Part shown: positions 8,273 through 17,477 of the stretch, piece after piece
How positions within the stretch are numbered: the stretch's first letter is position 1
Layout of the letters: the number at the start of each line of letters is the position of its first letter
DNA from: Paenibacillus_AB hodogayensis
Lineage (GTDB): Bacteria > Bacillota > Bacilli > Paenibacillales > NBRC-103111
Length of the DNA: 64,000 bases
NCBI RefSeq assembly: GCF_039536325.1
Contig: NZ_BAAAYO010000001.1
Span: 1,302,001 to 1,366,000, forward strand
Direction: 5' to 3'
The notes under the pieces: generated by a model
Seen by the model: only the letters and a program-made list of their open reading frames with translations
The model's database searches: none
What the model was told of the DNA's origin: nothing
Translations under genes and position numbers: made by a program

Positions 8273-9643
8273 ATGAGTTTGACAACGTGTACAATCCATT
8301 TCGCGGCGCGAACCGACAAGACGGTGTATGTCAGCTCCGCCCTGATGAAGTCGTTGCAGCTGACGGGAACGAAGCCGGTGACGCTCAAAATGGGGAGCAA
8401 GGCGGTATCCGCCCCGGTAAAAATCGTCAAAAAGGACGGCAACCATCTCTATGTTCCGGTTTCCGTCAAAAACCAGCTGCTCTTGCCGCGAAACGGAACC
8501 TGCATGGCCGTATCGAACGGCCCCCGCGAAATTCAGCTCGGACCGCTCGTCGGTATACTGACCAACGCCTCGACGGCCAACTCCGCCCAGCCGTTCGGCA
8601 CCCGCTCCCAACTGCTGAAAGACTATATCCGTCCCGGCAGCCAGAAGTCGTTCTCCTTCGCCTTCATGCCGTCCGACGTCAACTGGTCGGCGGAAACCGT
8701 CGTCGGCTATTTTCCGACCGCCAGCGGCTGGGTGCGCAAAACGGTGCCGCTGCCGGACGTGATCTACAATCGGCTGTCCAGCCGCAAGGCGGAGAAATCG
8801 CTGTCGATCGAAAACTTCAAGGAACGATTCGTCCGCCGCGGCATTCCGATCTTCAACTGGAGCTTCTTCGACAAATCGGACGTCTATACCCTGCTCGACG
8901 TCGATAAGGAAGCGATGAAGCATGTGCCGGAGTCCCATCTCAATCCGTCTCCGGAGCGGGTGCGCGAGATGCTCGAGAAGCACCGGTTCGTCTACCTGAA
9001 GCCGACCGCCGGCAGCCTTGGCATCGGCATATACCGGCTGACGTATCACCCGCAGCGCGGCTACTTCGTCCGCTTCCGCAAAGGCGGCAAAAACGCGCTG
9101 TACCGGTTCCCGCAGTTTTCTAGCCTGATGAATCTGATTAACGCACGGAGCGGCCGGTTGCGCAATTACGTCGTGCAGCAGGGCATCCGGCTGATCGAAA
9201 TCGACAGCTGCCCGATCGACTTCCGCTTCCATCTGCATAAGAACGGTCAAAACCAGTGGGTCGTCGCCGGAATCGGAGCGAAGAAGGCGGGGAAAGGCAG
9301 TGTGACGACTCACGTCAAAAACGGCGGCCAAATTATGACCCCCGAGCAAGTGCTGGACCGCGTGTTCGGCAGCAAAGCGGATGCGATTCTGACGAACGCC
9401 AAGCAGGTCACCGTCAAGCTGGCGGAATCGCTGGAGAAGCACAGCCGCCATCTGCTGGGCGAGCTCGGCTTCGATATCGGCATCGACCAGAACGAGCAAA
9501 TCTGGATGTTCGAGGCCAATTCCAAACCGGGGCGGTCGATTTTCAAGCATCCTTCGCTCAAATCGCAGGGCAAAACGTCGCTGGGCCTTATTTTCGAGCA
9601 TAGTCTCTACCTAGGTAAATTCAGGGCGAGGAGGGAAGCTTGA
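8273..9643 (+). CDS. YheC/YheD family ATP-grasp protein, copy 3
   Basis: A 456-residue long-form paralogue of copy 1, with the same type of N-terminal extension (TTCTIHFAARTDKTVYVSS) before the ATP-grasp part. The glycine-rich segment reads YLKPTAGSLGIGIYRL: the lysine seen in copies 1, 2 and 4 (GKG) is Ile here, so nucleotide binding may be altered. DFRFHLHKN and MFEANSKPGR follow. AGGAGGG is 8 bases before ATG 8273. It ends directly against the next gene (TGAGTG). Confidence 0.85.
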   Translation: MSLTTCTIHFAARTDKTVYVSSALMKSLQLTGTKPVTLKMGSKAVSAPVKIVKKDGNHLYVPVSVKNQLLLPRNGTCMAVSNGPREIQLGPLVGILTNASTANSAQPFGTRSQLLKDYIRPGSQKSFSFAFMPSDVNWSAETVVGYFPTASGWVRKTVPLPDVIYNRLSSRKAEKSLSIENFKERFVRRGIPIFNWSFFDKSDVYTLLDVDKEAMKHVPESHLNPSPERVREMLEKHRFVYLKPTAGSLGIGIYRLTYHPQRGYFVRFRKGGKNALYRFPQFSSLMNLINARSGRLRNYVVQQGIRLIEIDSCPIDFRFHLHKNGQNQWVVAGIGAKKAGKGSVTTHVKNGGQIMTPEQVLDRVFGSKADAILTNAKQVTVKLAESLEKHSRHLLGELGFDIGIDQNEQIWMFEANSKPGRSIFKHPSLKSQGKTSLGLIFEHSLYLGKFRARREA

Positions 9644-10804
9644 GTGGACATTTCCTCAGCATCGTCGCTGCACCGGCCGATTCTCGGCATCCTGACCATG
9701 GACGATCCGTCGGAGCAATTCCGGGGCAACCGGAGCAACTTCACGGACCTGATTCGCGCCGGCTCCGAGATGGGCGTCTCCGTGTGTGTCGTAACCGTCA
9801 AAGATTTGAAGCCGAAGCACAAAAAAATAACCGGATATATGTACGATCATGCTTCAAAGCAATGGTCACAGCAGATCATCGGCCTGCCTCACGTCCTGTA
9901 CAACCGGATTCCGCACCGGGAGGACGAATCGTCGGCCGAGGTGCAGCAGACGCTTCAGGCGATTATTAAAAACCCGCAAGTCCGGCTGTTCAACCCGGCC
10001 TTCTTCAACAAGTGGTCGCTGTTCGAGTGGTTGAATAAAGGCAAAACGACGGCCAAGTACATTCCGGCCACCCGCAAAATGACCGCCAGCCATGAGCTGG
10101 AAAGCCTGTTCAAGCTCCATTCCACCGTCTATATGAAACCGATCAGCGGCAATGCGGGCAAAGGCATTATGAAGGCGGAGCGGTTGACGCGCAAGCTCGA
10201 CAGCAAGCCGCAATACGTCCTGAGCATCCAGGAAACGAAGGGCAGCGTCGTGCACAAATATCCGACCTTGAGCCAGCTTTGGACCAAGATCAAGGAAGAG
10301 ACCGGTCATGAGGATTATATCGCCCAACAAGGCGTGGCGATCATCCGCTACAAGAAACGGCCGTTCGATCTGAGAATGCTCGTGCAAAAGAACTCGAAGG
10401 GCATCTGGGACATTACCGGCATCGGCGCCCGGCTCGCCGGGAAACAGAGCATTACGACTCACGTTCCGCGCGGCGGCTCGATCGACGATCCCGAGAAGCT
10501 ACTGGCCGCGGGCTTCGGAGCGGACGGCGCCAAGCGGGTGCTGCTGCGGGCGCGCAAGGCGGCGCTCTCCGTCGCCCGCCAAATCGAGAAGAAGTCCGGC
10601 CATTTGCTCGGCGAGATGTCGATGGATATGGGGGTCGACGTGCACGGCGGCATCTGGATTTTTGAAGCGAATTCAAAGCCGATGAAGTTCGACGAACCGC
10701 AAATCCGCAAAAAGTCGCTGGAGCGGATCGTCCAGTACTCGCTGTACCTCATCCGCTCCAGCCAGGCCAAAACAAGCGGGGTTTCGACAGGCAGCCCGAG
10801 CTGA
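9644..10804 (+). CDS. YheC/YheD family ATP-grasp protein, copy 4
   Basis: A 386-residue short-form paralogue. The GTG start directly abuts the stop of copy 3 and has GAGGAGGGAAG just upstream, so translation is coupled. It shows YMKPISGNAGKGIMKAER for nucleotide binding, DLRMLVQKN, and the C-terminal IFEANSKPMK. The overall plan is the same as copies 2 and 5. Confidence 0.85.
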   Translation: MDISSASSLHRPILGILTMDDPSEQFRGNRSNFTDLIRAGSEMGVSVCVVTVKDLKPKHKKITGYMYDHASKQWSQQIIGLPHVLYNRIPHREDESSAEVQQTLQAIIKNPQVRLFNPAFFNKWSLFEWLNKGKTTAKYIPATRKMTASHELESLFKLHSTVYMKPISGNAGKGIMKAERLTRKLDSKPQYVLSIQETKGSVVHKYPTLSQLWTKIKEETGHEDYIAQQGVAIIRYKKRPFDLRMLVQKNSKGIWDITGIGARLAGKQSITTHVPRGGSIDDPEKLLAAGFGADGAKRVLLRARKAALSVARQIEKKSGHLLGEMSMDMGVDVHGGIWIFEANSKPMKFDEPQIRKKSLERIVQYSLYLIRSSQAKTSGVSTGSPS

Positions 10805-10865
10805 CGCCAACGGAACAGGAAGCATGTTTATAAAAAGTGGCCAATGAAGCAGGTGATAACGCATT

Positions 10866-12029
10866 GTGGCACAACCAACGCTCGGGATTATGACCATCGC
10901 AATCCGCGATATGGAGGAACGAAGCTACTTTCGCAAGCTCATCATTCAGGCGAATAAGCTGGGCATGAAAGCGATCGTCTTCACGCCGCAGGACGTCGAT
11001 GCCCAAGGAAACCGCATCAACGCCCATCTGTATGACATCTCGGCAGGCAAATGGACCCGCGGCTGGACGCCGTTCCCCACGCTGATCTACGACCGCTGCC
11101 GATACAAGGAGAACGAGCAATTCCGCCAGTTTCGCCGTTTTCGCGAGACGTATACCCGGCTTATTTACTTGAACCGGCCGATCGCCAACAAGTGGGGCAT
11201 GTATCAGTTTCTGGCCAAATCGTCCCGCATCCGTCCTTACTTGCCGGATACCCGGGTGTATTCCGACACGGCCATGCTGCTCGACGTCGCGCAGCGGTAT
11301 CGCCTCGTCTACCTGAAGCCGATCAACGGTACCGGAGGACGCGGCATTCTCCGTATCGAGAAGCAGCGGAGCGGTCGTCTGCTCGTGCAAGGCCGGGAGT
11401 TGAATCGCCGGATCATCGCGCCCAAGCTCGTCTCGCCGAAGCAGCTTCCGTCCGTGCTGTCCGGCTGGAGCTTGAAAGGTCGTTATCTGGTCCAGCAGGG
11501 TATCCTGAACCGGCTTCCCGACGGGCGGGTGCACGATTACCGGCTGCTGATCCAGAAGAACGGCAGCGGCGAATGGGAAGTGACCGGCTGCGCGGGAAGA
11601 ATCGGTCCCCGGCAAAGCATCACCTCCAACCTGCACGGGGGCGGGCAGGCAGTGTCCATGGCCGAACTGCTTGAACGCAGGTACGGGGACCCGGAGAAAG
11701 CCGATGCGATCCGCAAAGACGTATACAACCTCGGCTACGAGGTAGCGCGGGCGGTCGAGGACCACTACGGCAAGCTATGCGAGCTCGGCATCGACATCGC
11801 CGTCGACCCCGATGGCCATCCGTGGCTGTTGGAGTTGAACCCGAAGCCGGCGCGCGAAGTATTCAACCGGATCGGCGAGAAGGAGACGTATGAGAAGGCG
11901 ATTTCCCGCCCGCTCGAATATGCGCTCTGGCTGTACAATCAGCACCGGGCTTCGGGCGAAGCGGAGACGCGCAAGAAAATACGCGCCGTCCCCGCTGCCC
12001 GTTCCCGCCGGCGGTTGAAGCTGCGCTGA
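10866..12029 (+). CDS. YheC/YheD family ATP-grasp protein, copy 5
   Basis: A 387-residue short-form paralogue starting at GTG 10866. It has the N-terminal GIMTIAIRDMEERSYFRKL, TLIYDRCRYKE, the glycine-rich YLKPINGTGGRGILRIEK (GRG instead of GKG), DYRLLIQKN and LLELNPKPAR. The ribosome site (GCAGGTGAT) is weaker than in the other copies. The tail is basic (TRKKIRAVPAARSRRRLKLR). A terminator follows, so this gene ends the five-gene run. Confidence 0.85.
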   Translation: MAQPTLGIMTIAIRDMEERSYFRKLIIQANKLGMKAIVFTPQDVDAQGNRINAHLYDISAGKWTRGWTPFPTLIYDRCRYKENEQFRQFRRFRETYTRLIYLNRPIANKWGMYQFLAKSSRIRPYLPDTRVYSDTAMLLDVAQRYRLVYLKPINGTGGRGILRIEKQRSGRLLVQGRELNRRIIAPKLVSPKQLPSVLSGWSLKGRYLVQQGILNRLPDGRVHDYRLLIQKNGSGEWEVTGCAGRIGPRQSITSNLHGGGQAVSMAELLERRYGDPEKADAIRKDVYNLGYEVARAVEDHYGKLCELGIDIAVDPDGHPWLLELNPKPAREVFNRIGEKETYEKAISRPLEYALWLYNQHRASGEAETRKKIRAVPAARSRRRLKLR

Positions 12030-12049
12030 TCTAGGCGACCGTCTCAAAG

Positions 12050-12093
12050 AAGGACCTCATCTCCCACTTCATCGTGGAATTTGAGGTCCTTTT
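12050..12093 (+). terminator. Terminator of the yheC/yheD run
   Basis: Perfect 10-base arms AAGGACCTCA / TGAGGTCCTT with TTTT at the 3' end. The left arm begins 20 bases after the last stop, between converging transcripts. Confidence 0.75.
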
Positions 12094-12166
12094 CGCTAAG
12101 CTTCGGGTTGTGCCGGTGTCATACGGACACGTTTGGAACAGCCCGATGTCGTCGCTAATGGCTTGC

Positions 12167-13117
12167 CTACCGCTTGAGCGCAGCCGTCGTTCGCGAGCCC
12201 AGACCGAGCTCCAGCAGCTTACGGGCGTCGGGATATACGTCCTTACTCGTCGATTGCAGCACGACGGCGATCACTTCCTTGCCGTCCGATGCGGCAGAGG
12301 AAACGAGACAGTACCCGGCCTCGTCCGTAAAACCGGTCTTGATCCCCGTCGCTCCGGGGAAATAATTGGAGCTTCCGGGCTGAAGCAGCTGGTTCGTGTT
12401 GGCAAGCGTCAGCTTGACCGTCTGTCCCGATCCCCCGGGCGCCGATACGACGACAGAATCGGTTGCCAGCACCGCCTCGCGGAACAGCTTGTTGGCCATC
12501 GCGGCCTTGGCGATCAGCGCCAGGTCGCGCGCCGTGGAGTAATGCTGCGGGTCGTGCAGTCCGCTCGGATTGACGAAATGAGAGTTTGTCGCCCCGGCCT
12601 TCTTGGCGCGCTTGTTCATCAGCTTGGCAAACTCCTCTTGAGCTTCGCCGACGCTCATGGCCGGATTCCCCGCCGTCTTGCGCCCGATATGGACGCCAAG
12701 CGTTCGGGCCGCATCGTTGCCGGATGGCAGCAGAGCCGCCTTGACCAGATCGTACAGCTTCAGCTTCTGTCCTCTCCGCAAGCCGGCTCGGCTTTCCTCA
12801 GGGTCCTCCGGGTCCGCCTCTTGGCCGACCGTAACGATTTCATCGGGCTTGCCCAGCTCCAGCGCAAGCAGCGTGGTCAATATTTTGGTCGTGCTGGCCG
12901 GGTAAGCGCGCTTTTTCTCGTTTTTGGCATACAGCACTTCGCCGTCGGCCGCATCGATCATGAATGCGTAGGACGCCTGCAGATCCGGAGCGCCGCCGAT
13001 ATTGCGGGACCACAAGGTTTGCGCTTTGGCCGCCAGCCGGCCCCCATCTTCTTGAAACACCAGCCCGAGCACCGCAAGCAGCGCCAGAGCGAATAGGACG
13101 AATACGCTTTTTCTCAT
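12167..13117 (-). CDS. D-alanyl-D-alanine carboxypeptidase (serine type, S11)
   Basis: A penicillin-binding protein that trims the terminal D-Ala from peptidoglycan stem peptides outside the membrane. An N-terminal signal or anchor helix (VFVLFALALLAVLGLVF) precedes the catalytic domain. All three active-site motifs are present: STTK (Ser75, Lys78), SGN (132-134) and KTG (260-262). At 316 residues it is shorter than DacA/DacF proteins and lacks the C-terminal beta domain and amphipathic anchor, so it may be held by the N-terminal helix or released. It is a single gene facing the terminator of the YheC/YheD run. Confidence 0.92.
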   Translation of the reverse strand: MRKSVFVLFALALLAVLGLVFQEDGGRLAAKAQTLWSRNIGGAPDLQASYAFMIDAADGEVLYAKNEKKRAYPASTTKILTTLLALELGKPDEIVTVGQEADPEDPEESRAGLRRGQKLKLYDLVKAALLPSGNDAARTLGVHIGRKTAGNPAMSVGEAQEEFAKLMNKRAKKAGATNSHFVNPSGLHDPQHYSTARDLALIAKAAMANKLFREAVLATDSVVVSAPGGSGQTVKLTLANTNQLLQPGSSNYFPGATGIKTGFTDEAGYCLVSSAASDGKEVIAVVLQSTSKDVYPDARKLLELGLGSRTTAALKR

Positions 13118-13342
13118 TTGGAGACGATTCCTTTCCTTACGGTTTTATCGATATTCCCAGTGTATCGGGCAATCGTTAAACGCTTAGAAAGAAATCTTTA
13201 ACTTTTTCTTAACGTTGTTTTAAGAAGCTTTCGTCCCCCCAAAACACAAACTGCCGCGACATCGCGTGCCGCAGCAGTTCGGGTATTGCGCCGATTCGGT
13301 TTAAGAGTGCGAAAAGTTGTGGCTATTCGGGCGGGACGTACG

Positions 13343-13468
13343 TTACGGAAGAAACGTCTCGGCAAAGCTTTTAATGACGAGGAAGGGCAGAGCGCCGATC
13401 GAAACGAACGCCATCACGATGCCGAACAAGACGGCTTTGACTGCCTGCAACGGTCTTAATGCTTTCAT
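13343..13468 (-). CDS. 41-residue putative membrane peptide
   Basis: A small ORF coding for a peptide with a basic start (MKALRPLQAVKAVLF) and one hydrophobic helix (GIVMAFVSIGALPFLVI). GGGAGA lies 9 bases before the ATG, an imperfect ribosome site. No family is recognised. It stands alone between the carboxypeptidase and amidohydrolase genes, with AT-rich sequence upstream (13470-13560) that could hold its promoter. Confidence 0.45.
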   Translation of the reverse strand: MKALRPLQAVKAVLFGIVMAFVSIGALPFLVIKSFAETFLP

Positions 13469-13675
13469 GAGAAGTCATCTCCCGTTTTTGGAATAGGATC
13501 AGTATATTCCTTTTCTAAACGGGCTACCTTAAATTAAGATTAAAGGGAGATTAAACTTTTACGGCCATTCCGAGGGCTGCGACGCCAAGTCAATTCGACG
13601 ATTTGCGCCTCTTCGATAGCTTCCCCCCTGTTTAACGATTCCAAGGGTACAGGACGACTTGCCCTCGATTAGCCG

Positions 13676-14575
13676 CTATGACAATCCGAACAGCTTGATT
13701 GCATTTTCGCGTGCGATTTTTTGAAAAACCGTTTCGCTGATTTTGCCCGTATCCCGCCAATCGATCAACACATCCACCAATTGAACCGGCATCGTCGGAA
13801 AGCAAATATCCGTTCCGAAATACAATCGGTCCTGAAACTCGGTCAAAAACTTCGGTCCATAGTCCGGGTCGCGGGATATGGCATTGCAAGCCGTGTAGTC
13901 CGACAAATCACCGTACAAATTCGGGTACCTGCGGAACAATTTGGGTACGACGCCTTCTTCCTTGATCGGTCCTTCGGGAAGTCTGCCGACCTGACTACCG
14001 TTCAGATCAAAAATAATCGCTCTCTCGCCCGGCGTTTCCAGCCGTCCGATCTCGGCCCAGAACAGCGGTCCGTGTCCGAACAAGATCAGCTTCGGAAAAC
14101 GTTGCAGCGTATGCTCCAGCTGCGGCAAGCCGGGATCGTCGTACAAGCCGAAAGAGCCGCCGATCTGATCCGAGCCGTCAAAGACGACGGGAAGGCCTAC
14201 GCGCTCCGCATGGCGAAATAAATTTTGCACGAGCGGATTCATCAGCGGCACATTCAACATCACCTCGCCGACGCCTTTGCATCCCCTGTCCTTATAATAA
14301 GAAAGAATGCGGTCGAGCGGCGCTTCCGCCGAATTGGTCAAAGCCCGCGGGTCGACATTGCAGTAAGGAATAAACCGGTCCGGGTATTTCTCGGCCATAT
14401 CGAGAATGTCTTCATTGGCCTGCGGGATATAGATTTCCGGACTGACGATCGGCAGCAGCACACCCTTCTCGATGCCTAATTCGTCATACCGCTCGAGCAA
14501 CTGCTCCGCCGTGCAAAACTGGACGACGAACGGTACCGGTTTTCGGTAGGCATGGGCATGAATATCGATAAACAT
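13676..14575 (-). CDS. Amidohydrolase-family (TIM-barrel) protein
   Basis: A 299-residue protein of the amidohydrolase-2 type, probably metal dependent. The N-terminal metal motif is HAHAY (residues 5-9), with later landmarks ILFGHGPLFWAE, NLYGDLSDYTA and YFGTDICFPTMP (the conserved Asp). These enzymes hydrolyse or decarboxylate small carboxylates and amides; the substrate cannot be told. It lies 15 bases downstream of the AAC(3)-like gene on the same strand, so the two probably form an operon. Confidence 0.8.
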   Translation of the reverse strand: MFIDIHAHAYRKPVPFVVQFCTAEQLLERYDELGIEKGVLLPIVSPEIYIPQANEDILDMAEKYPDRFIPYCNVDPRALTNSAEAPLDRILSYYKDRGCKGVGEVMLNVPLMNPLVQNLFRHAERVGLPVVFDGSDQIGGSFGLYDDPGLPQLEHTLQRFPKLILFGHGPLFWAEIGRLETPGERAIIFDLNGSQVGRLPEGPIKEEGVVPKLFRRYPNLYGDLSDYTACNAISRDPDYGPKFLTEFQDRLYFGTDICFPTMPVQLVDVLIDWRDTGKISETVFQKIARENAIKLFGLS

Positions 14576-14590
14576 CGTATACGCTCTCCT

Positions 14591-15415
14591 CTATCGCTCG
14601 TTTGACAGTTCGTCTTGCTGGCAGGTTCGAATCCATGCCGCTGTGTCGGCATCGAACCAGGCGTCTGGGGTTTCCTTGAACAGCCGCAGCACGCTGTCTA
14701 CATAGCGATCGGCCCGAATGCCGATCATCACAGCATTTCCGCATGTCGTACGGGCAACAAGGCCCAGCTCCTCGAGCGCCGCCTGCGTTCTCCTGACGTC
14801 GTGATACGGCCATACGCCCGGCACGTTATGCCTTGCGATTGCGGACATGGCCATGCACCTCTGGGCGGGGTTCGTCAAGCTTGTGCAGTAATGCTCCATC
14901 AGCACATATTCGGCAAAATGCTTGAACGTGTTGTACATCGTGTCTACGCCGATAAATACGATAAGGGCTTTATTGAAATACATCTTTTGCCAGGGCGACG
15001 AATAGGAAAAGCAATAGTCTCCGTAAATGCCCATTCGCGGCCCATACGCCGTATGCTCGGCCGTTAGTTCCGCGGCCCGGCTTCCCCAGGCGGCAACCGA
15101 ATGGGTGGCCTGATCGCTGCGAAGGCTATCCGGGAGCAGTCGAAACGTTTCCGTAATGAGCCCGACGTCGGATGGCGAACGATTGACGTCCCAATTCCGA
15201 TACGCGTTCTGAAAATCCCGCTGCACCAGCGTCGGGAAAACGACCGTCCCTTGTTCGGTCACCGTTTCTTTCGCGGCGTCGATCACGCTCATAGGTCCGC
15301 CCTCGACTTGACCGAAGCTTTTCAAGGACGAATGAATCAGCATCATGTCGGCCGGACCCGCTCCCAATTCTTTGAAAGCGCAAACAATATGCGATTTGGT
15401 TACGATCGATGACAT
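14591..15415 (-). CDS. AAC(3)-family N-acetyltransferase
   Basis: A 274-residue member of the Antibiotic_NAT family, which includes aminoglycoside 3-N-acetyltransferases and many acetyl-CoA transferases of unknown substrate (YokD/FrbF type). Landmarks are MLIHSSLKSFGQVEGGP, the GTVVFPT segment, THSVAAWG and YGPRMGIYGDYCF. A role in resistance should not be assumed: chromosomal Paenibacillaceae carry many such genes. It is first in a likely two-gene operon with the amidohydrolase. Confidence 0.8.
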   Translation of the reverse strand: MSSIVTKSHIVCAFKELGAGPADMMLIHSSLKSFGQVEGGPMSVIDAAKETVTEQGTVVFPTLVQRDFQNAYRNWDVNRSPSDVGLITETFRLLPDSLRSDQATHSVAAWGSRAAELTAEHTAYGPRMGIYGDYCFSYSSPWQKMYFNKALIVFIGVDTMYNTFKHFAEYVLMEHYCTSLTNPAQRCMAMSAIARHNVPGVWPYHDVRRTQAALEELGLVARTTCGNAVMIGIRADRYVDSVLRLFKETPDAWFDADTAAWIRTCQQDELSNER

Positions 15416-15590
15416 GCCGTACGCTCCCCCGTCATGGACAGTTATGGTTCGTTGCCTAGCGCTCTTTTCCCTCTTAAATAAAAGCTTAGTTCTCTTTATT
15501 AAACATAATGTCTATGTATTATATATAATATGAAAGTTTATCATACAATAGTCGATACCATGAAGCAATAAGATTTTTCACATTTTTTTT

Positions 15591-15624
15591 GTTTCGATCC
15601 ACGCACTTCTTAGGGGCGTGCGAC
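15591..15624 (-). repeat. Orphan degenerate type I-C CRISPR repeat
   Basis: A single 34-base unit resembling the local I-C repeat. The plus strand begins GTTTCGATCCACGCAC and ends GTGCGAC, with an altered stem loop. The processing handle has one change (TGGATCGAAAC instead of TGGATTGAAAC). No leader or second repeat is adjacent. The rest of 15416-15698 is AT-rich, probably with the promoter of the acetyltransferase gene. Confidence 0.75.
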
Positions 15625-15698
15625 TTAGCATACCGGCCAAAGATGGAACTATCCGTCTTTTCGGGTGCAAAATTAAATTGGCAATATGGGTTTTTGAC

Positions 15699-16190
15699 TT
15701 ATTGTTTGACCATCCAACTATCTAACCTTGCAACTTTAAAGTTGTAATTATTCTTGTCTTTTAGCCATTCTAATGCTTGCAATACTAACGGGGAACTATT
15801 TTCTGGAAATAATCTTCCAATACCTACCCACTCTGAACCAACGGAATCATTATTGTGCATTTCCGTACAATACGTCAGTTCTCCACTTAAATATTCAACT
15901 TCATAGTATATTGCAATGTGATGAATATGCGTTGTGCCACGTTTCTCTAATTTATAAGGAATAACATAATCCAGAACACCGAGATTTCGAATAACTTTTA
16001 TGCTTATTCCTGTTTCTTCTTTTAATTCTCTATGAAGTGCATTTACCAACGGCTCATTTGGCTCTACCGTTCCACCAGGTAGGTCATACCGATTAGTGTA
16101 TGGACCACCTTTCTTATTGATTAATAAGATTTTACCTTCATGAACACAAATCCCATAAACACCTAAATGCCTGTGCCAGAGTTCTTCCAT
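15699..16190 (-). CDS. NUDIX hydrolase
   Basis: A 163-residue protein with a complete Nudix box: G-G-T-V-E-P-N-E, seven residues, then RELKEETGI. It should hydrolyse a nucleoside diphosphate linked to another group; the substrate is unknown. The gene is visibly AT-richer than its neighbours, lies between an orphan CRISPR repeat and array 1, and so looks like a recent arrival. The ATG at 16190 overlaps the usual family start (EELWHRHLGVYGIC). Confidence 0.9.
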   Translation of the reverse strand: MEELWHRHLGVYGICVHEGKILLINKKGGPYTNRYDLPGGTVEPNEPLVNALHRELKEETGISIKVIRNLGVLDYVIPYKLEKRGTTHIHHIAIYYEVEYLSGELTYCTEMHNNDSVGSEWVGIGRLFPENSSPLVLQALEWLKDKNNYNFKVARLDSWMVKQ

Positions 16191-16285
16191 ATTAATCCTC
16201 CCAAGTGATAACTATTCCATACCTCCAATTGGCTTATATTAACATTATAACAATTTTGGCATTAAAACTGACACTGATATAAGGA

Positions 16286-16327
16286 AAAAGAGACATCCAA
16301 ACTATGGTCAGTTTGAATGTCTCTTTT
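16286..16327 (-). terminator. Terminator at the 3' side of CRISPR array 1
   Basis: A long inverted repeat (arms containing AGAGACATCCAAACT and AGTTTGAATGTCTCT, one mismatch), with a T-rich tail on the minus strand. It lies about 95 bases past the last repeat of array 1 in its transcription direction. It probably ends the pre-crRNA before the NUDIX gene. Confidence 0.65.
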
Positions 16328-16421
16328 ATAGTCAATCAAGTGCTTTGCACCTCAAAGGGGAACCCGTTAAAGTGAACGGTCACATATTTTTTCTAGAGAT
16401 GTCTCGTGGATTTTTAGCGGT

Positions 16422-17477
16422 GTTTCAATCCACGCACTCCATACGGAGTGCGACCAAACTTACAATTACACGGTCGAAGCTGGTAACGTTTCAATCCACG
16501 CACTCCATACGGAGTGCGACCAGGACTTGGAGCAGTGCTCAAAGCAATACGCGTTTCAATCCACGCACTCCATACGGAGTGCGACCGGCAGGTGCAGCTG
16601 CCGACAGCGCTCAGTCCTGCAGGTTTCAATCCACGCACTCCATACGGAGTGCGACATAGCCGATATAGCGGAGCGTTTGCTCCTCCGATGTTTCAATCCA
16701 CGCACTCCATACGGAGTGCGACGAACTTATTGTTCCGGTCCTTTTTAAATGATTTGTTTCAATCCACGCACTCCATACGGAGTGCGACTTACGGGACTGC
16801 TTGGGGGTAAAAAGTCGAAATCGTTTCAATCCACGCACTCCATACGGAGTGCGACTCGTTCCGAAATTTTATCGCCCTCCAGCTCGAGAGTTTCAATCCA
16901 CGCACTCCATACGGAGTGCGACTAGTAAGTATATTAGAGAGTATAGAGAGTATAGAGTTTCAATCCACGCACTCCATACGGAGTGCGACTTTTGTCCATT
17001 GATTACCCGCAGCTCCAAAAGGGTTTCAATCCACGCACTCCATACGGAGTGCGACTTCGTTTTTGTCCAAAGCAAACGTTCGTCTAGGCGTTTCAATCCA
17101 AGCAATCCAAANNNNNNNNNNNNNNNNNNNNNNNNNNNNNNNNNNNNNNNNNNNNNNNNNNNNNNNNNNNNNNNNNNNTTTCAATCCACGCACTCCATAC
17201 GGAGTGCGACGGTCTACCGAAGCTACCTTCCTCCGTCAGGTATGTTTCAATCCACGCACTCCATACGGAGTGCGACGAAATGCTCAAGGAACTCGGTCAC
17301 GATCCTGATAAGTTTCAATCCACGCACTCCATACGGAGTGCGACGCATCGCGAGGAAGTGCAGCCCGGTATTTGTTAGTTTCAATCCACGCACTCCATAC
17401 GGAGTGCGACTGTATTCATCCGACGCAAAGTAATAACCCAACATGTTTCAATCCACGCACTCCATACGGAGTGCGAC
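16422..17477 (-). CRISPR. CRISPR array 1 (type I-C, 16 visible repeats, interrupted by N)
   Basis: 33-base repeats (plus strand GTTTCAATCCACGCACTCC, ATAC, GGAGTGCGAC) start at 16422, 16488, 16553, 16623, 16690, 16756, 16823, 16890, 16957, 17023, 17090 (broken), 17178 (first base lost), 17244, 17312, 17378 and 17445. Spacers are 32-37 bases. The repeat at 17090 reads GTTTCAATCCAAGCAATCC and runs into an assembly gap. The I-C processing handle TGGATTGAAAC is on the minus strand, and the leader is on the right, so crRNAs read right to left. The first six to eight repeats are identical, suggesting the array was active fairly recently. Confidence 0.97.
17112..17178. other. Assembly gap inside array 1
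   Basis: 67 N in a row between a broken repeat and a repeat lacking its first base. The true number of repeats here is unknown; the gap may hide more units. Confidence 0.95.

Noticed and set aside
8126..9601. A 491-codon minus-strand frame
   Set aside because: Shadow of YheC/YheD copies 2 and 3.
14591..15415. Aminoglycoside resistance gene
   Set aside because: The AAC(3) fold is clear, but family members with other substrates are common on chromosomes; resistance cannot be claimed from sequence.
16345..17444. Open frames across array 1 on both strands, full of repeated peptides such as FNPRTPYGVR
   Set aside because: They are translations of the CRISPR repeats; no ribosome sites and no family.
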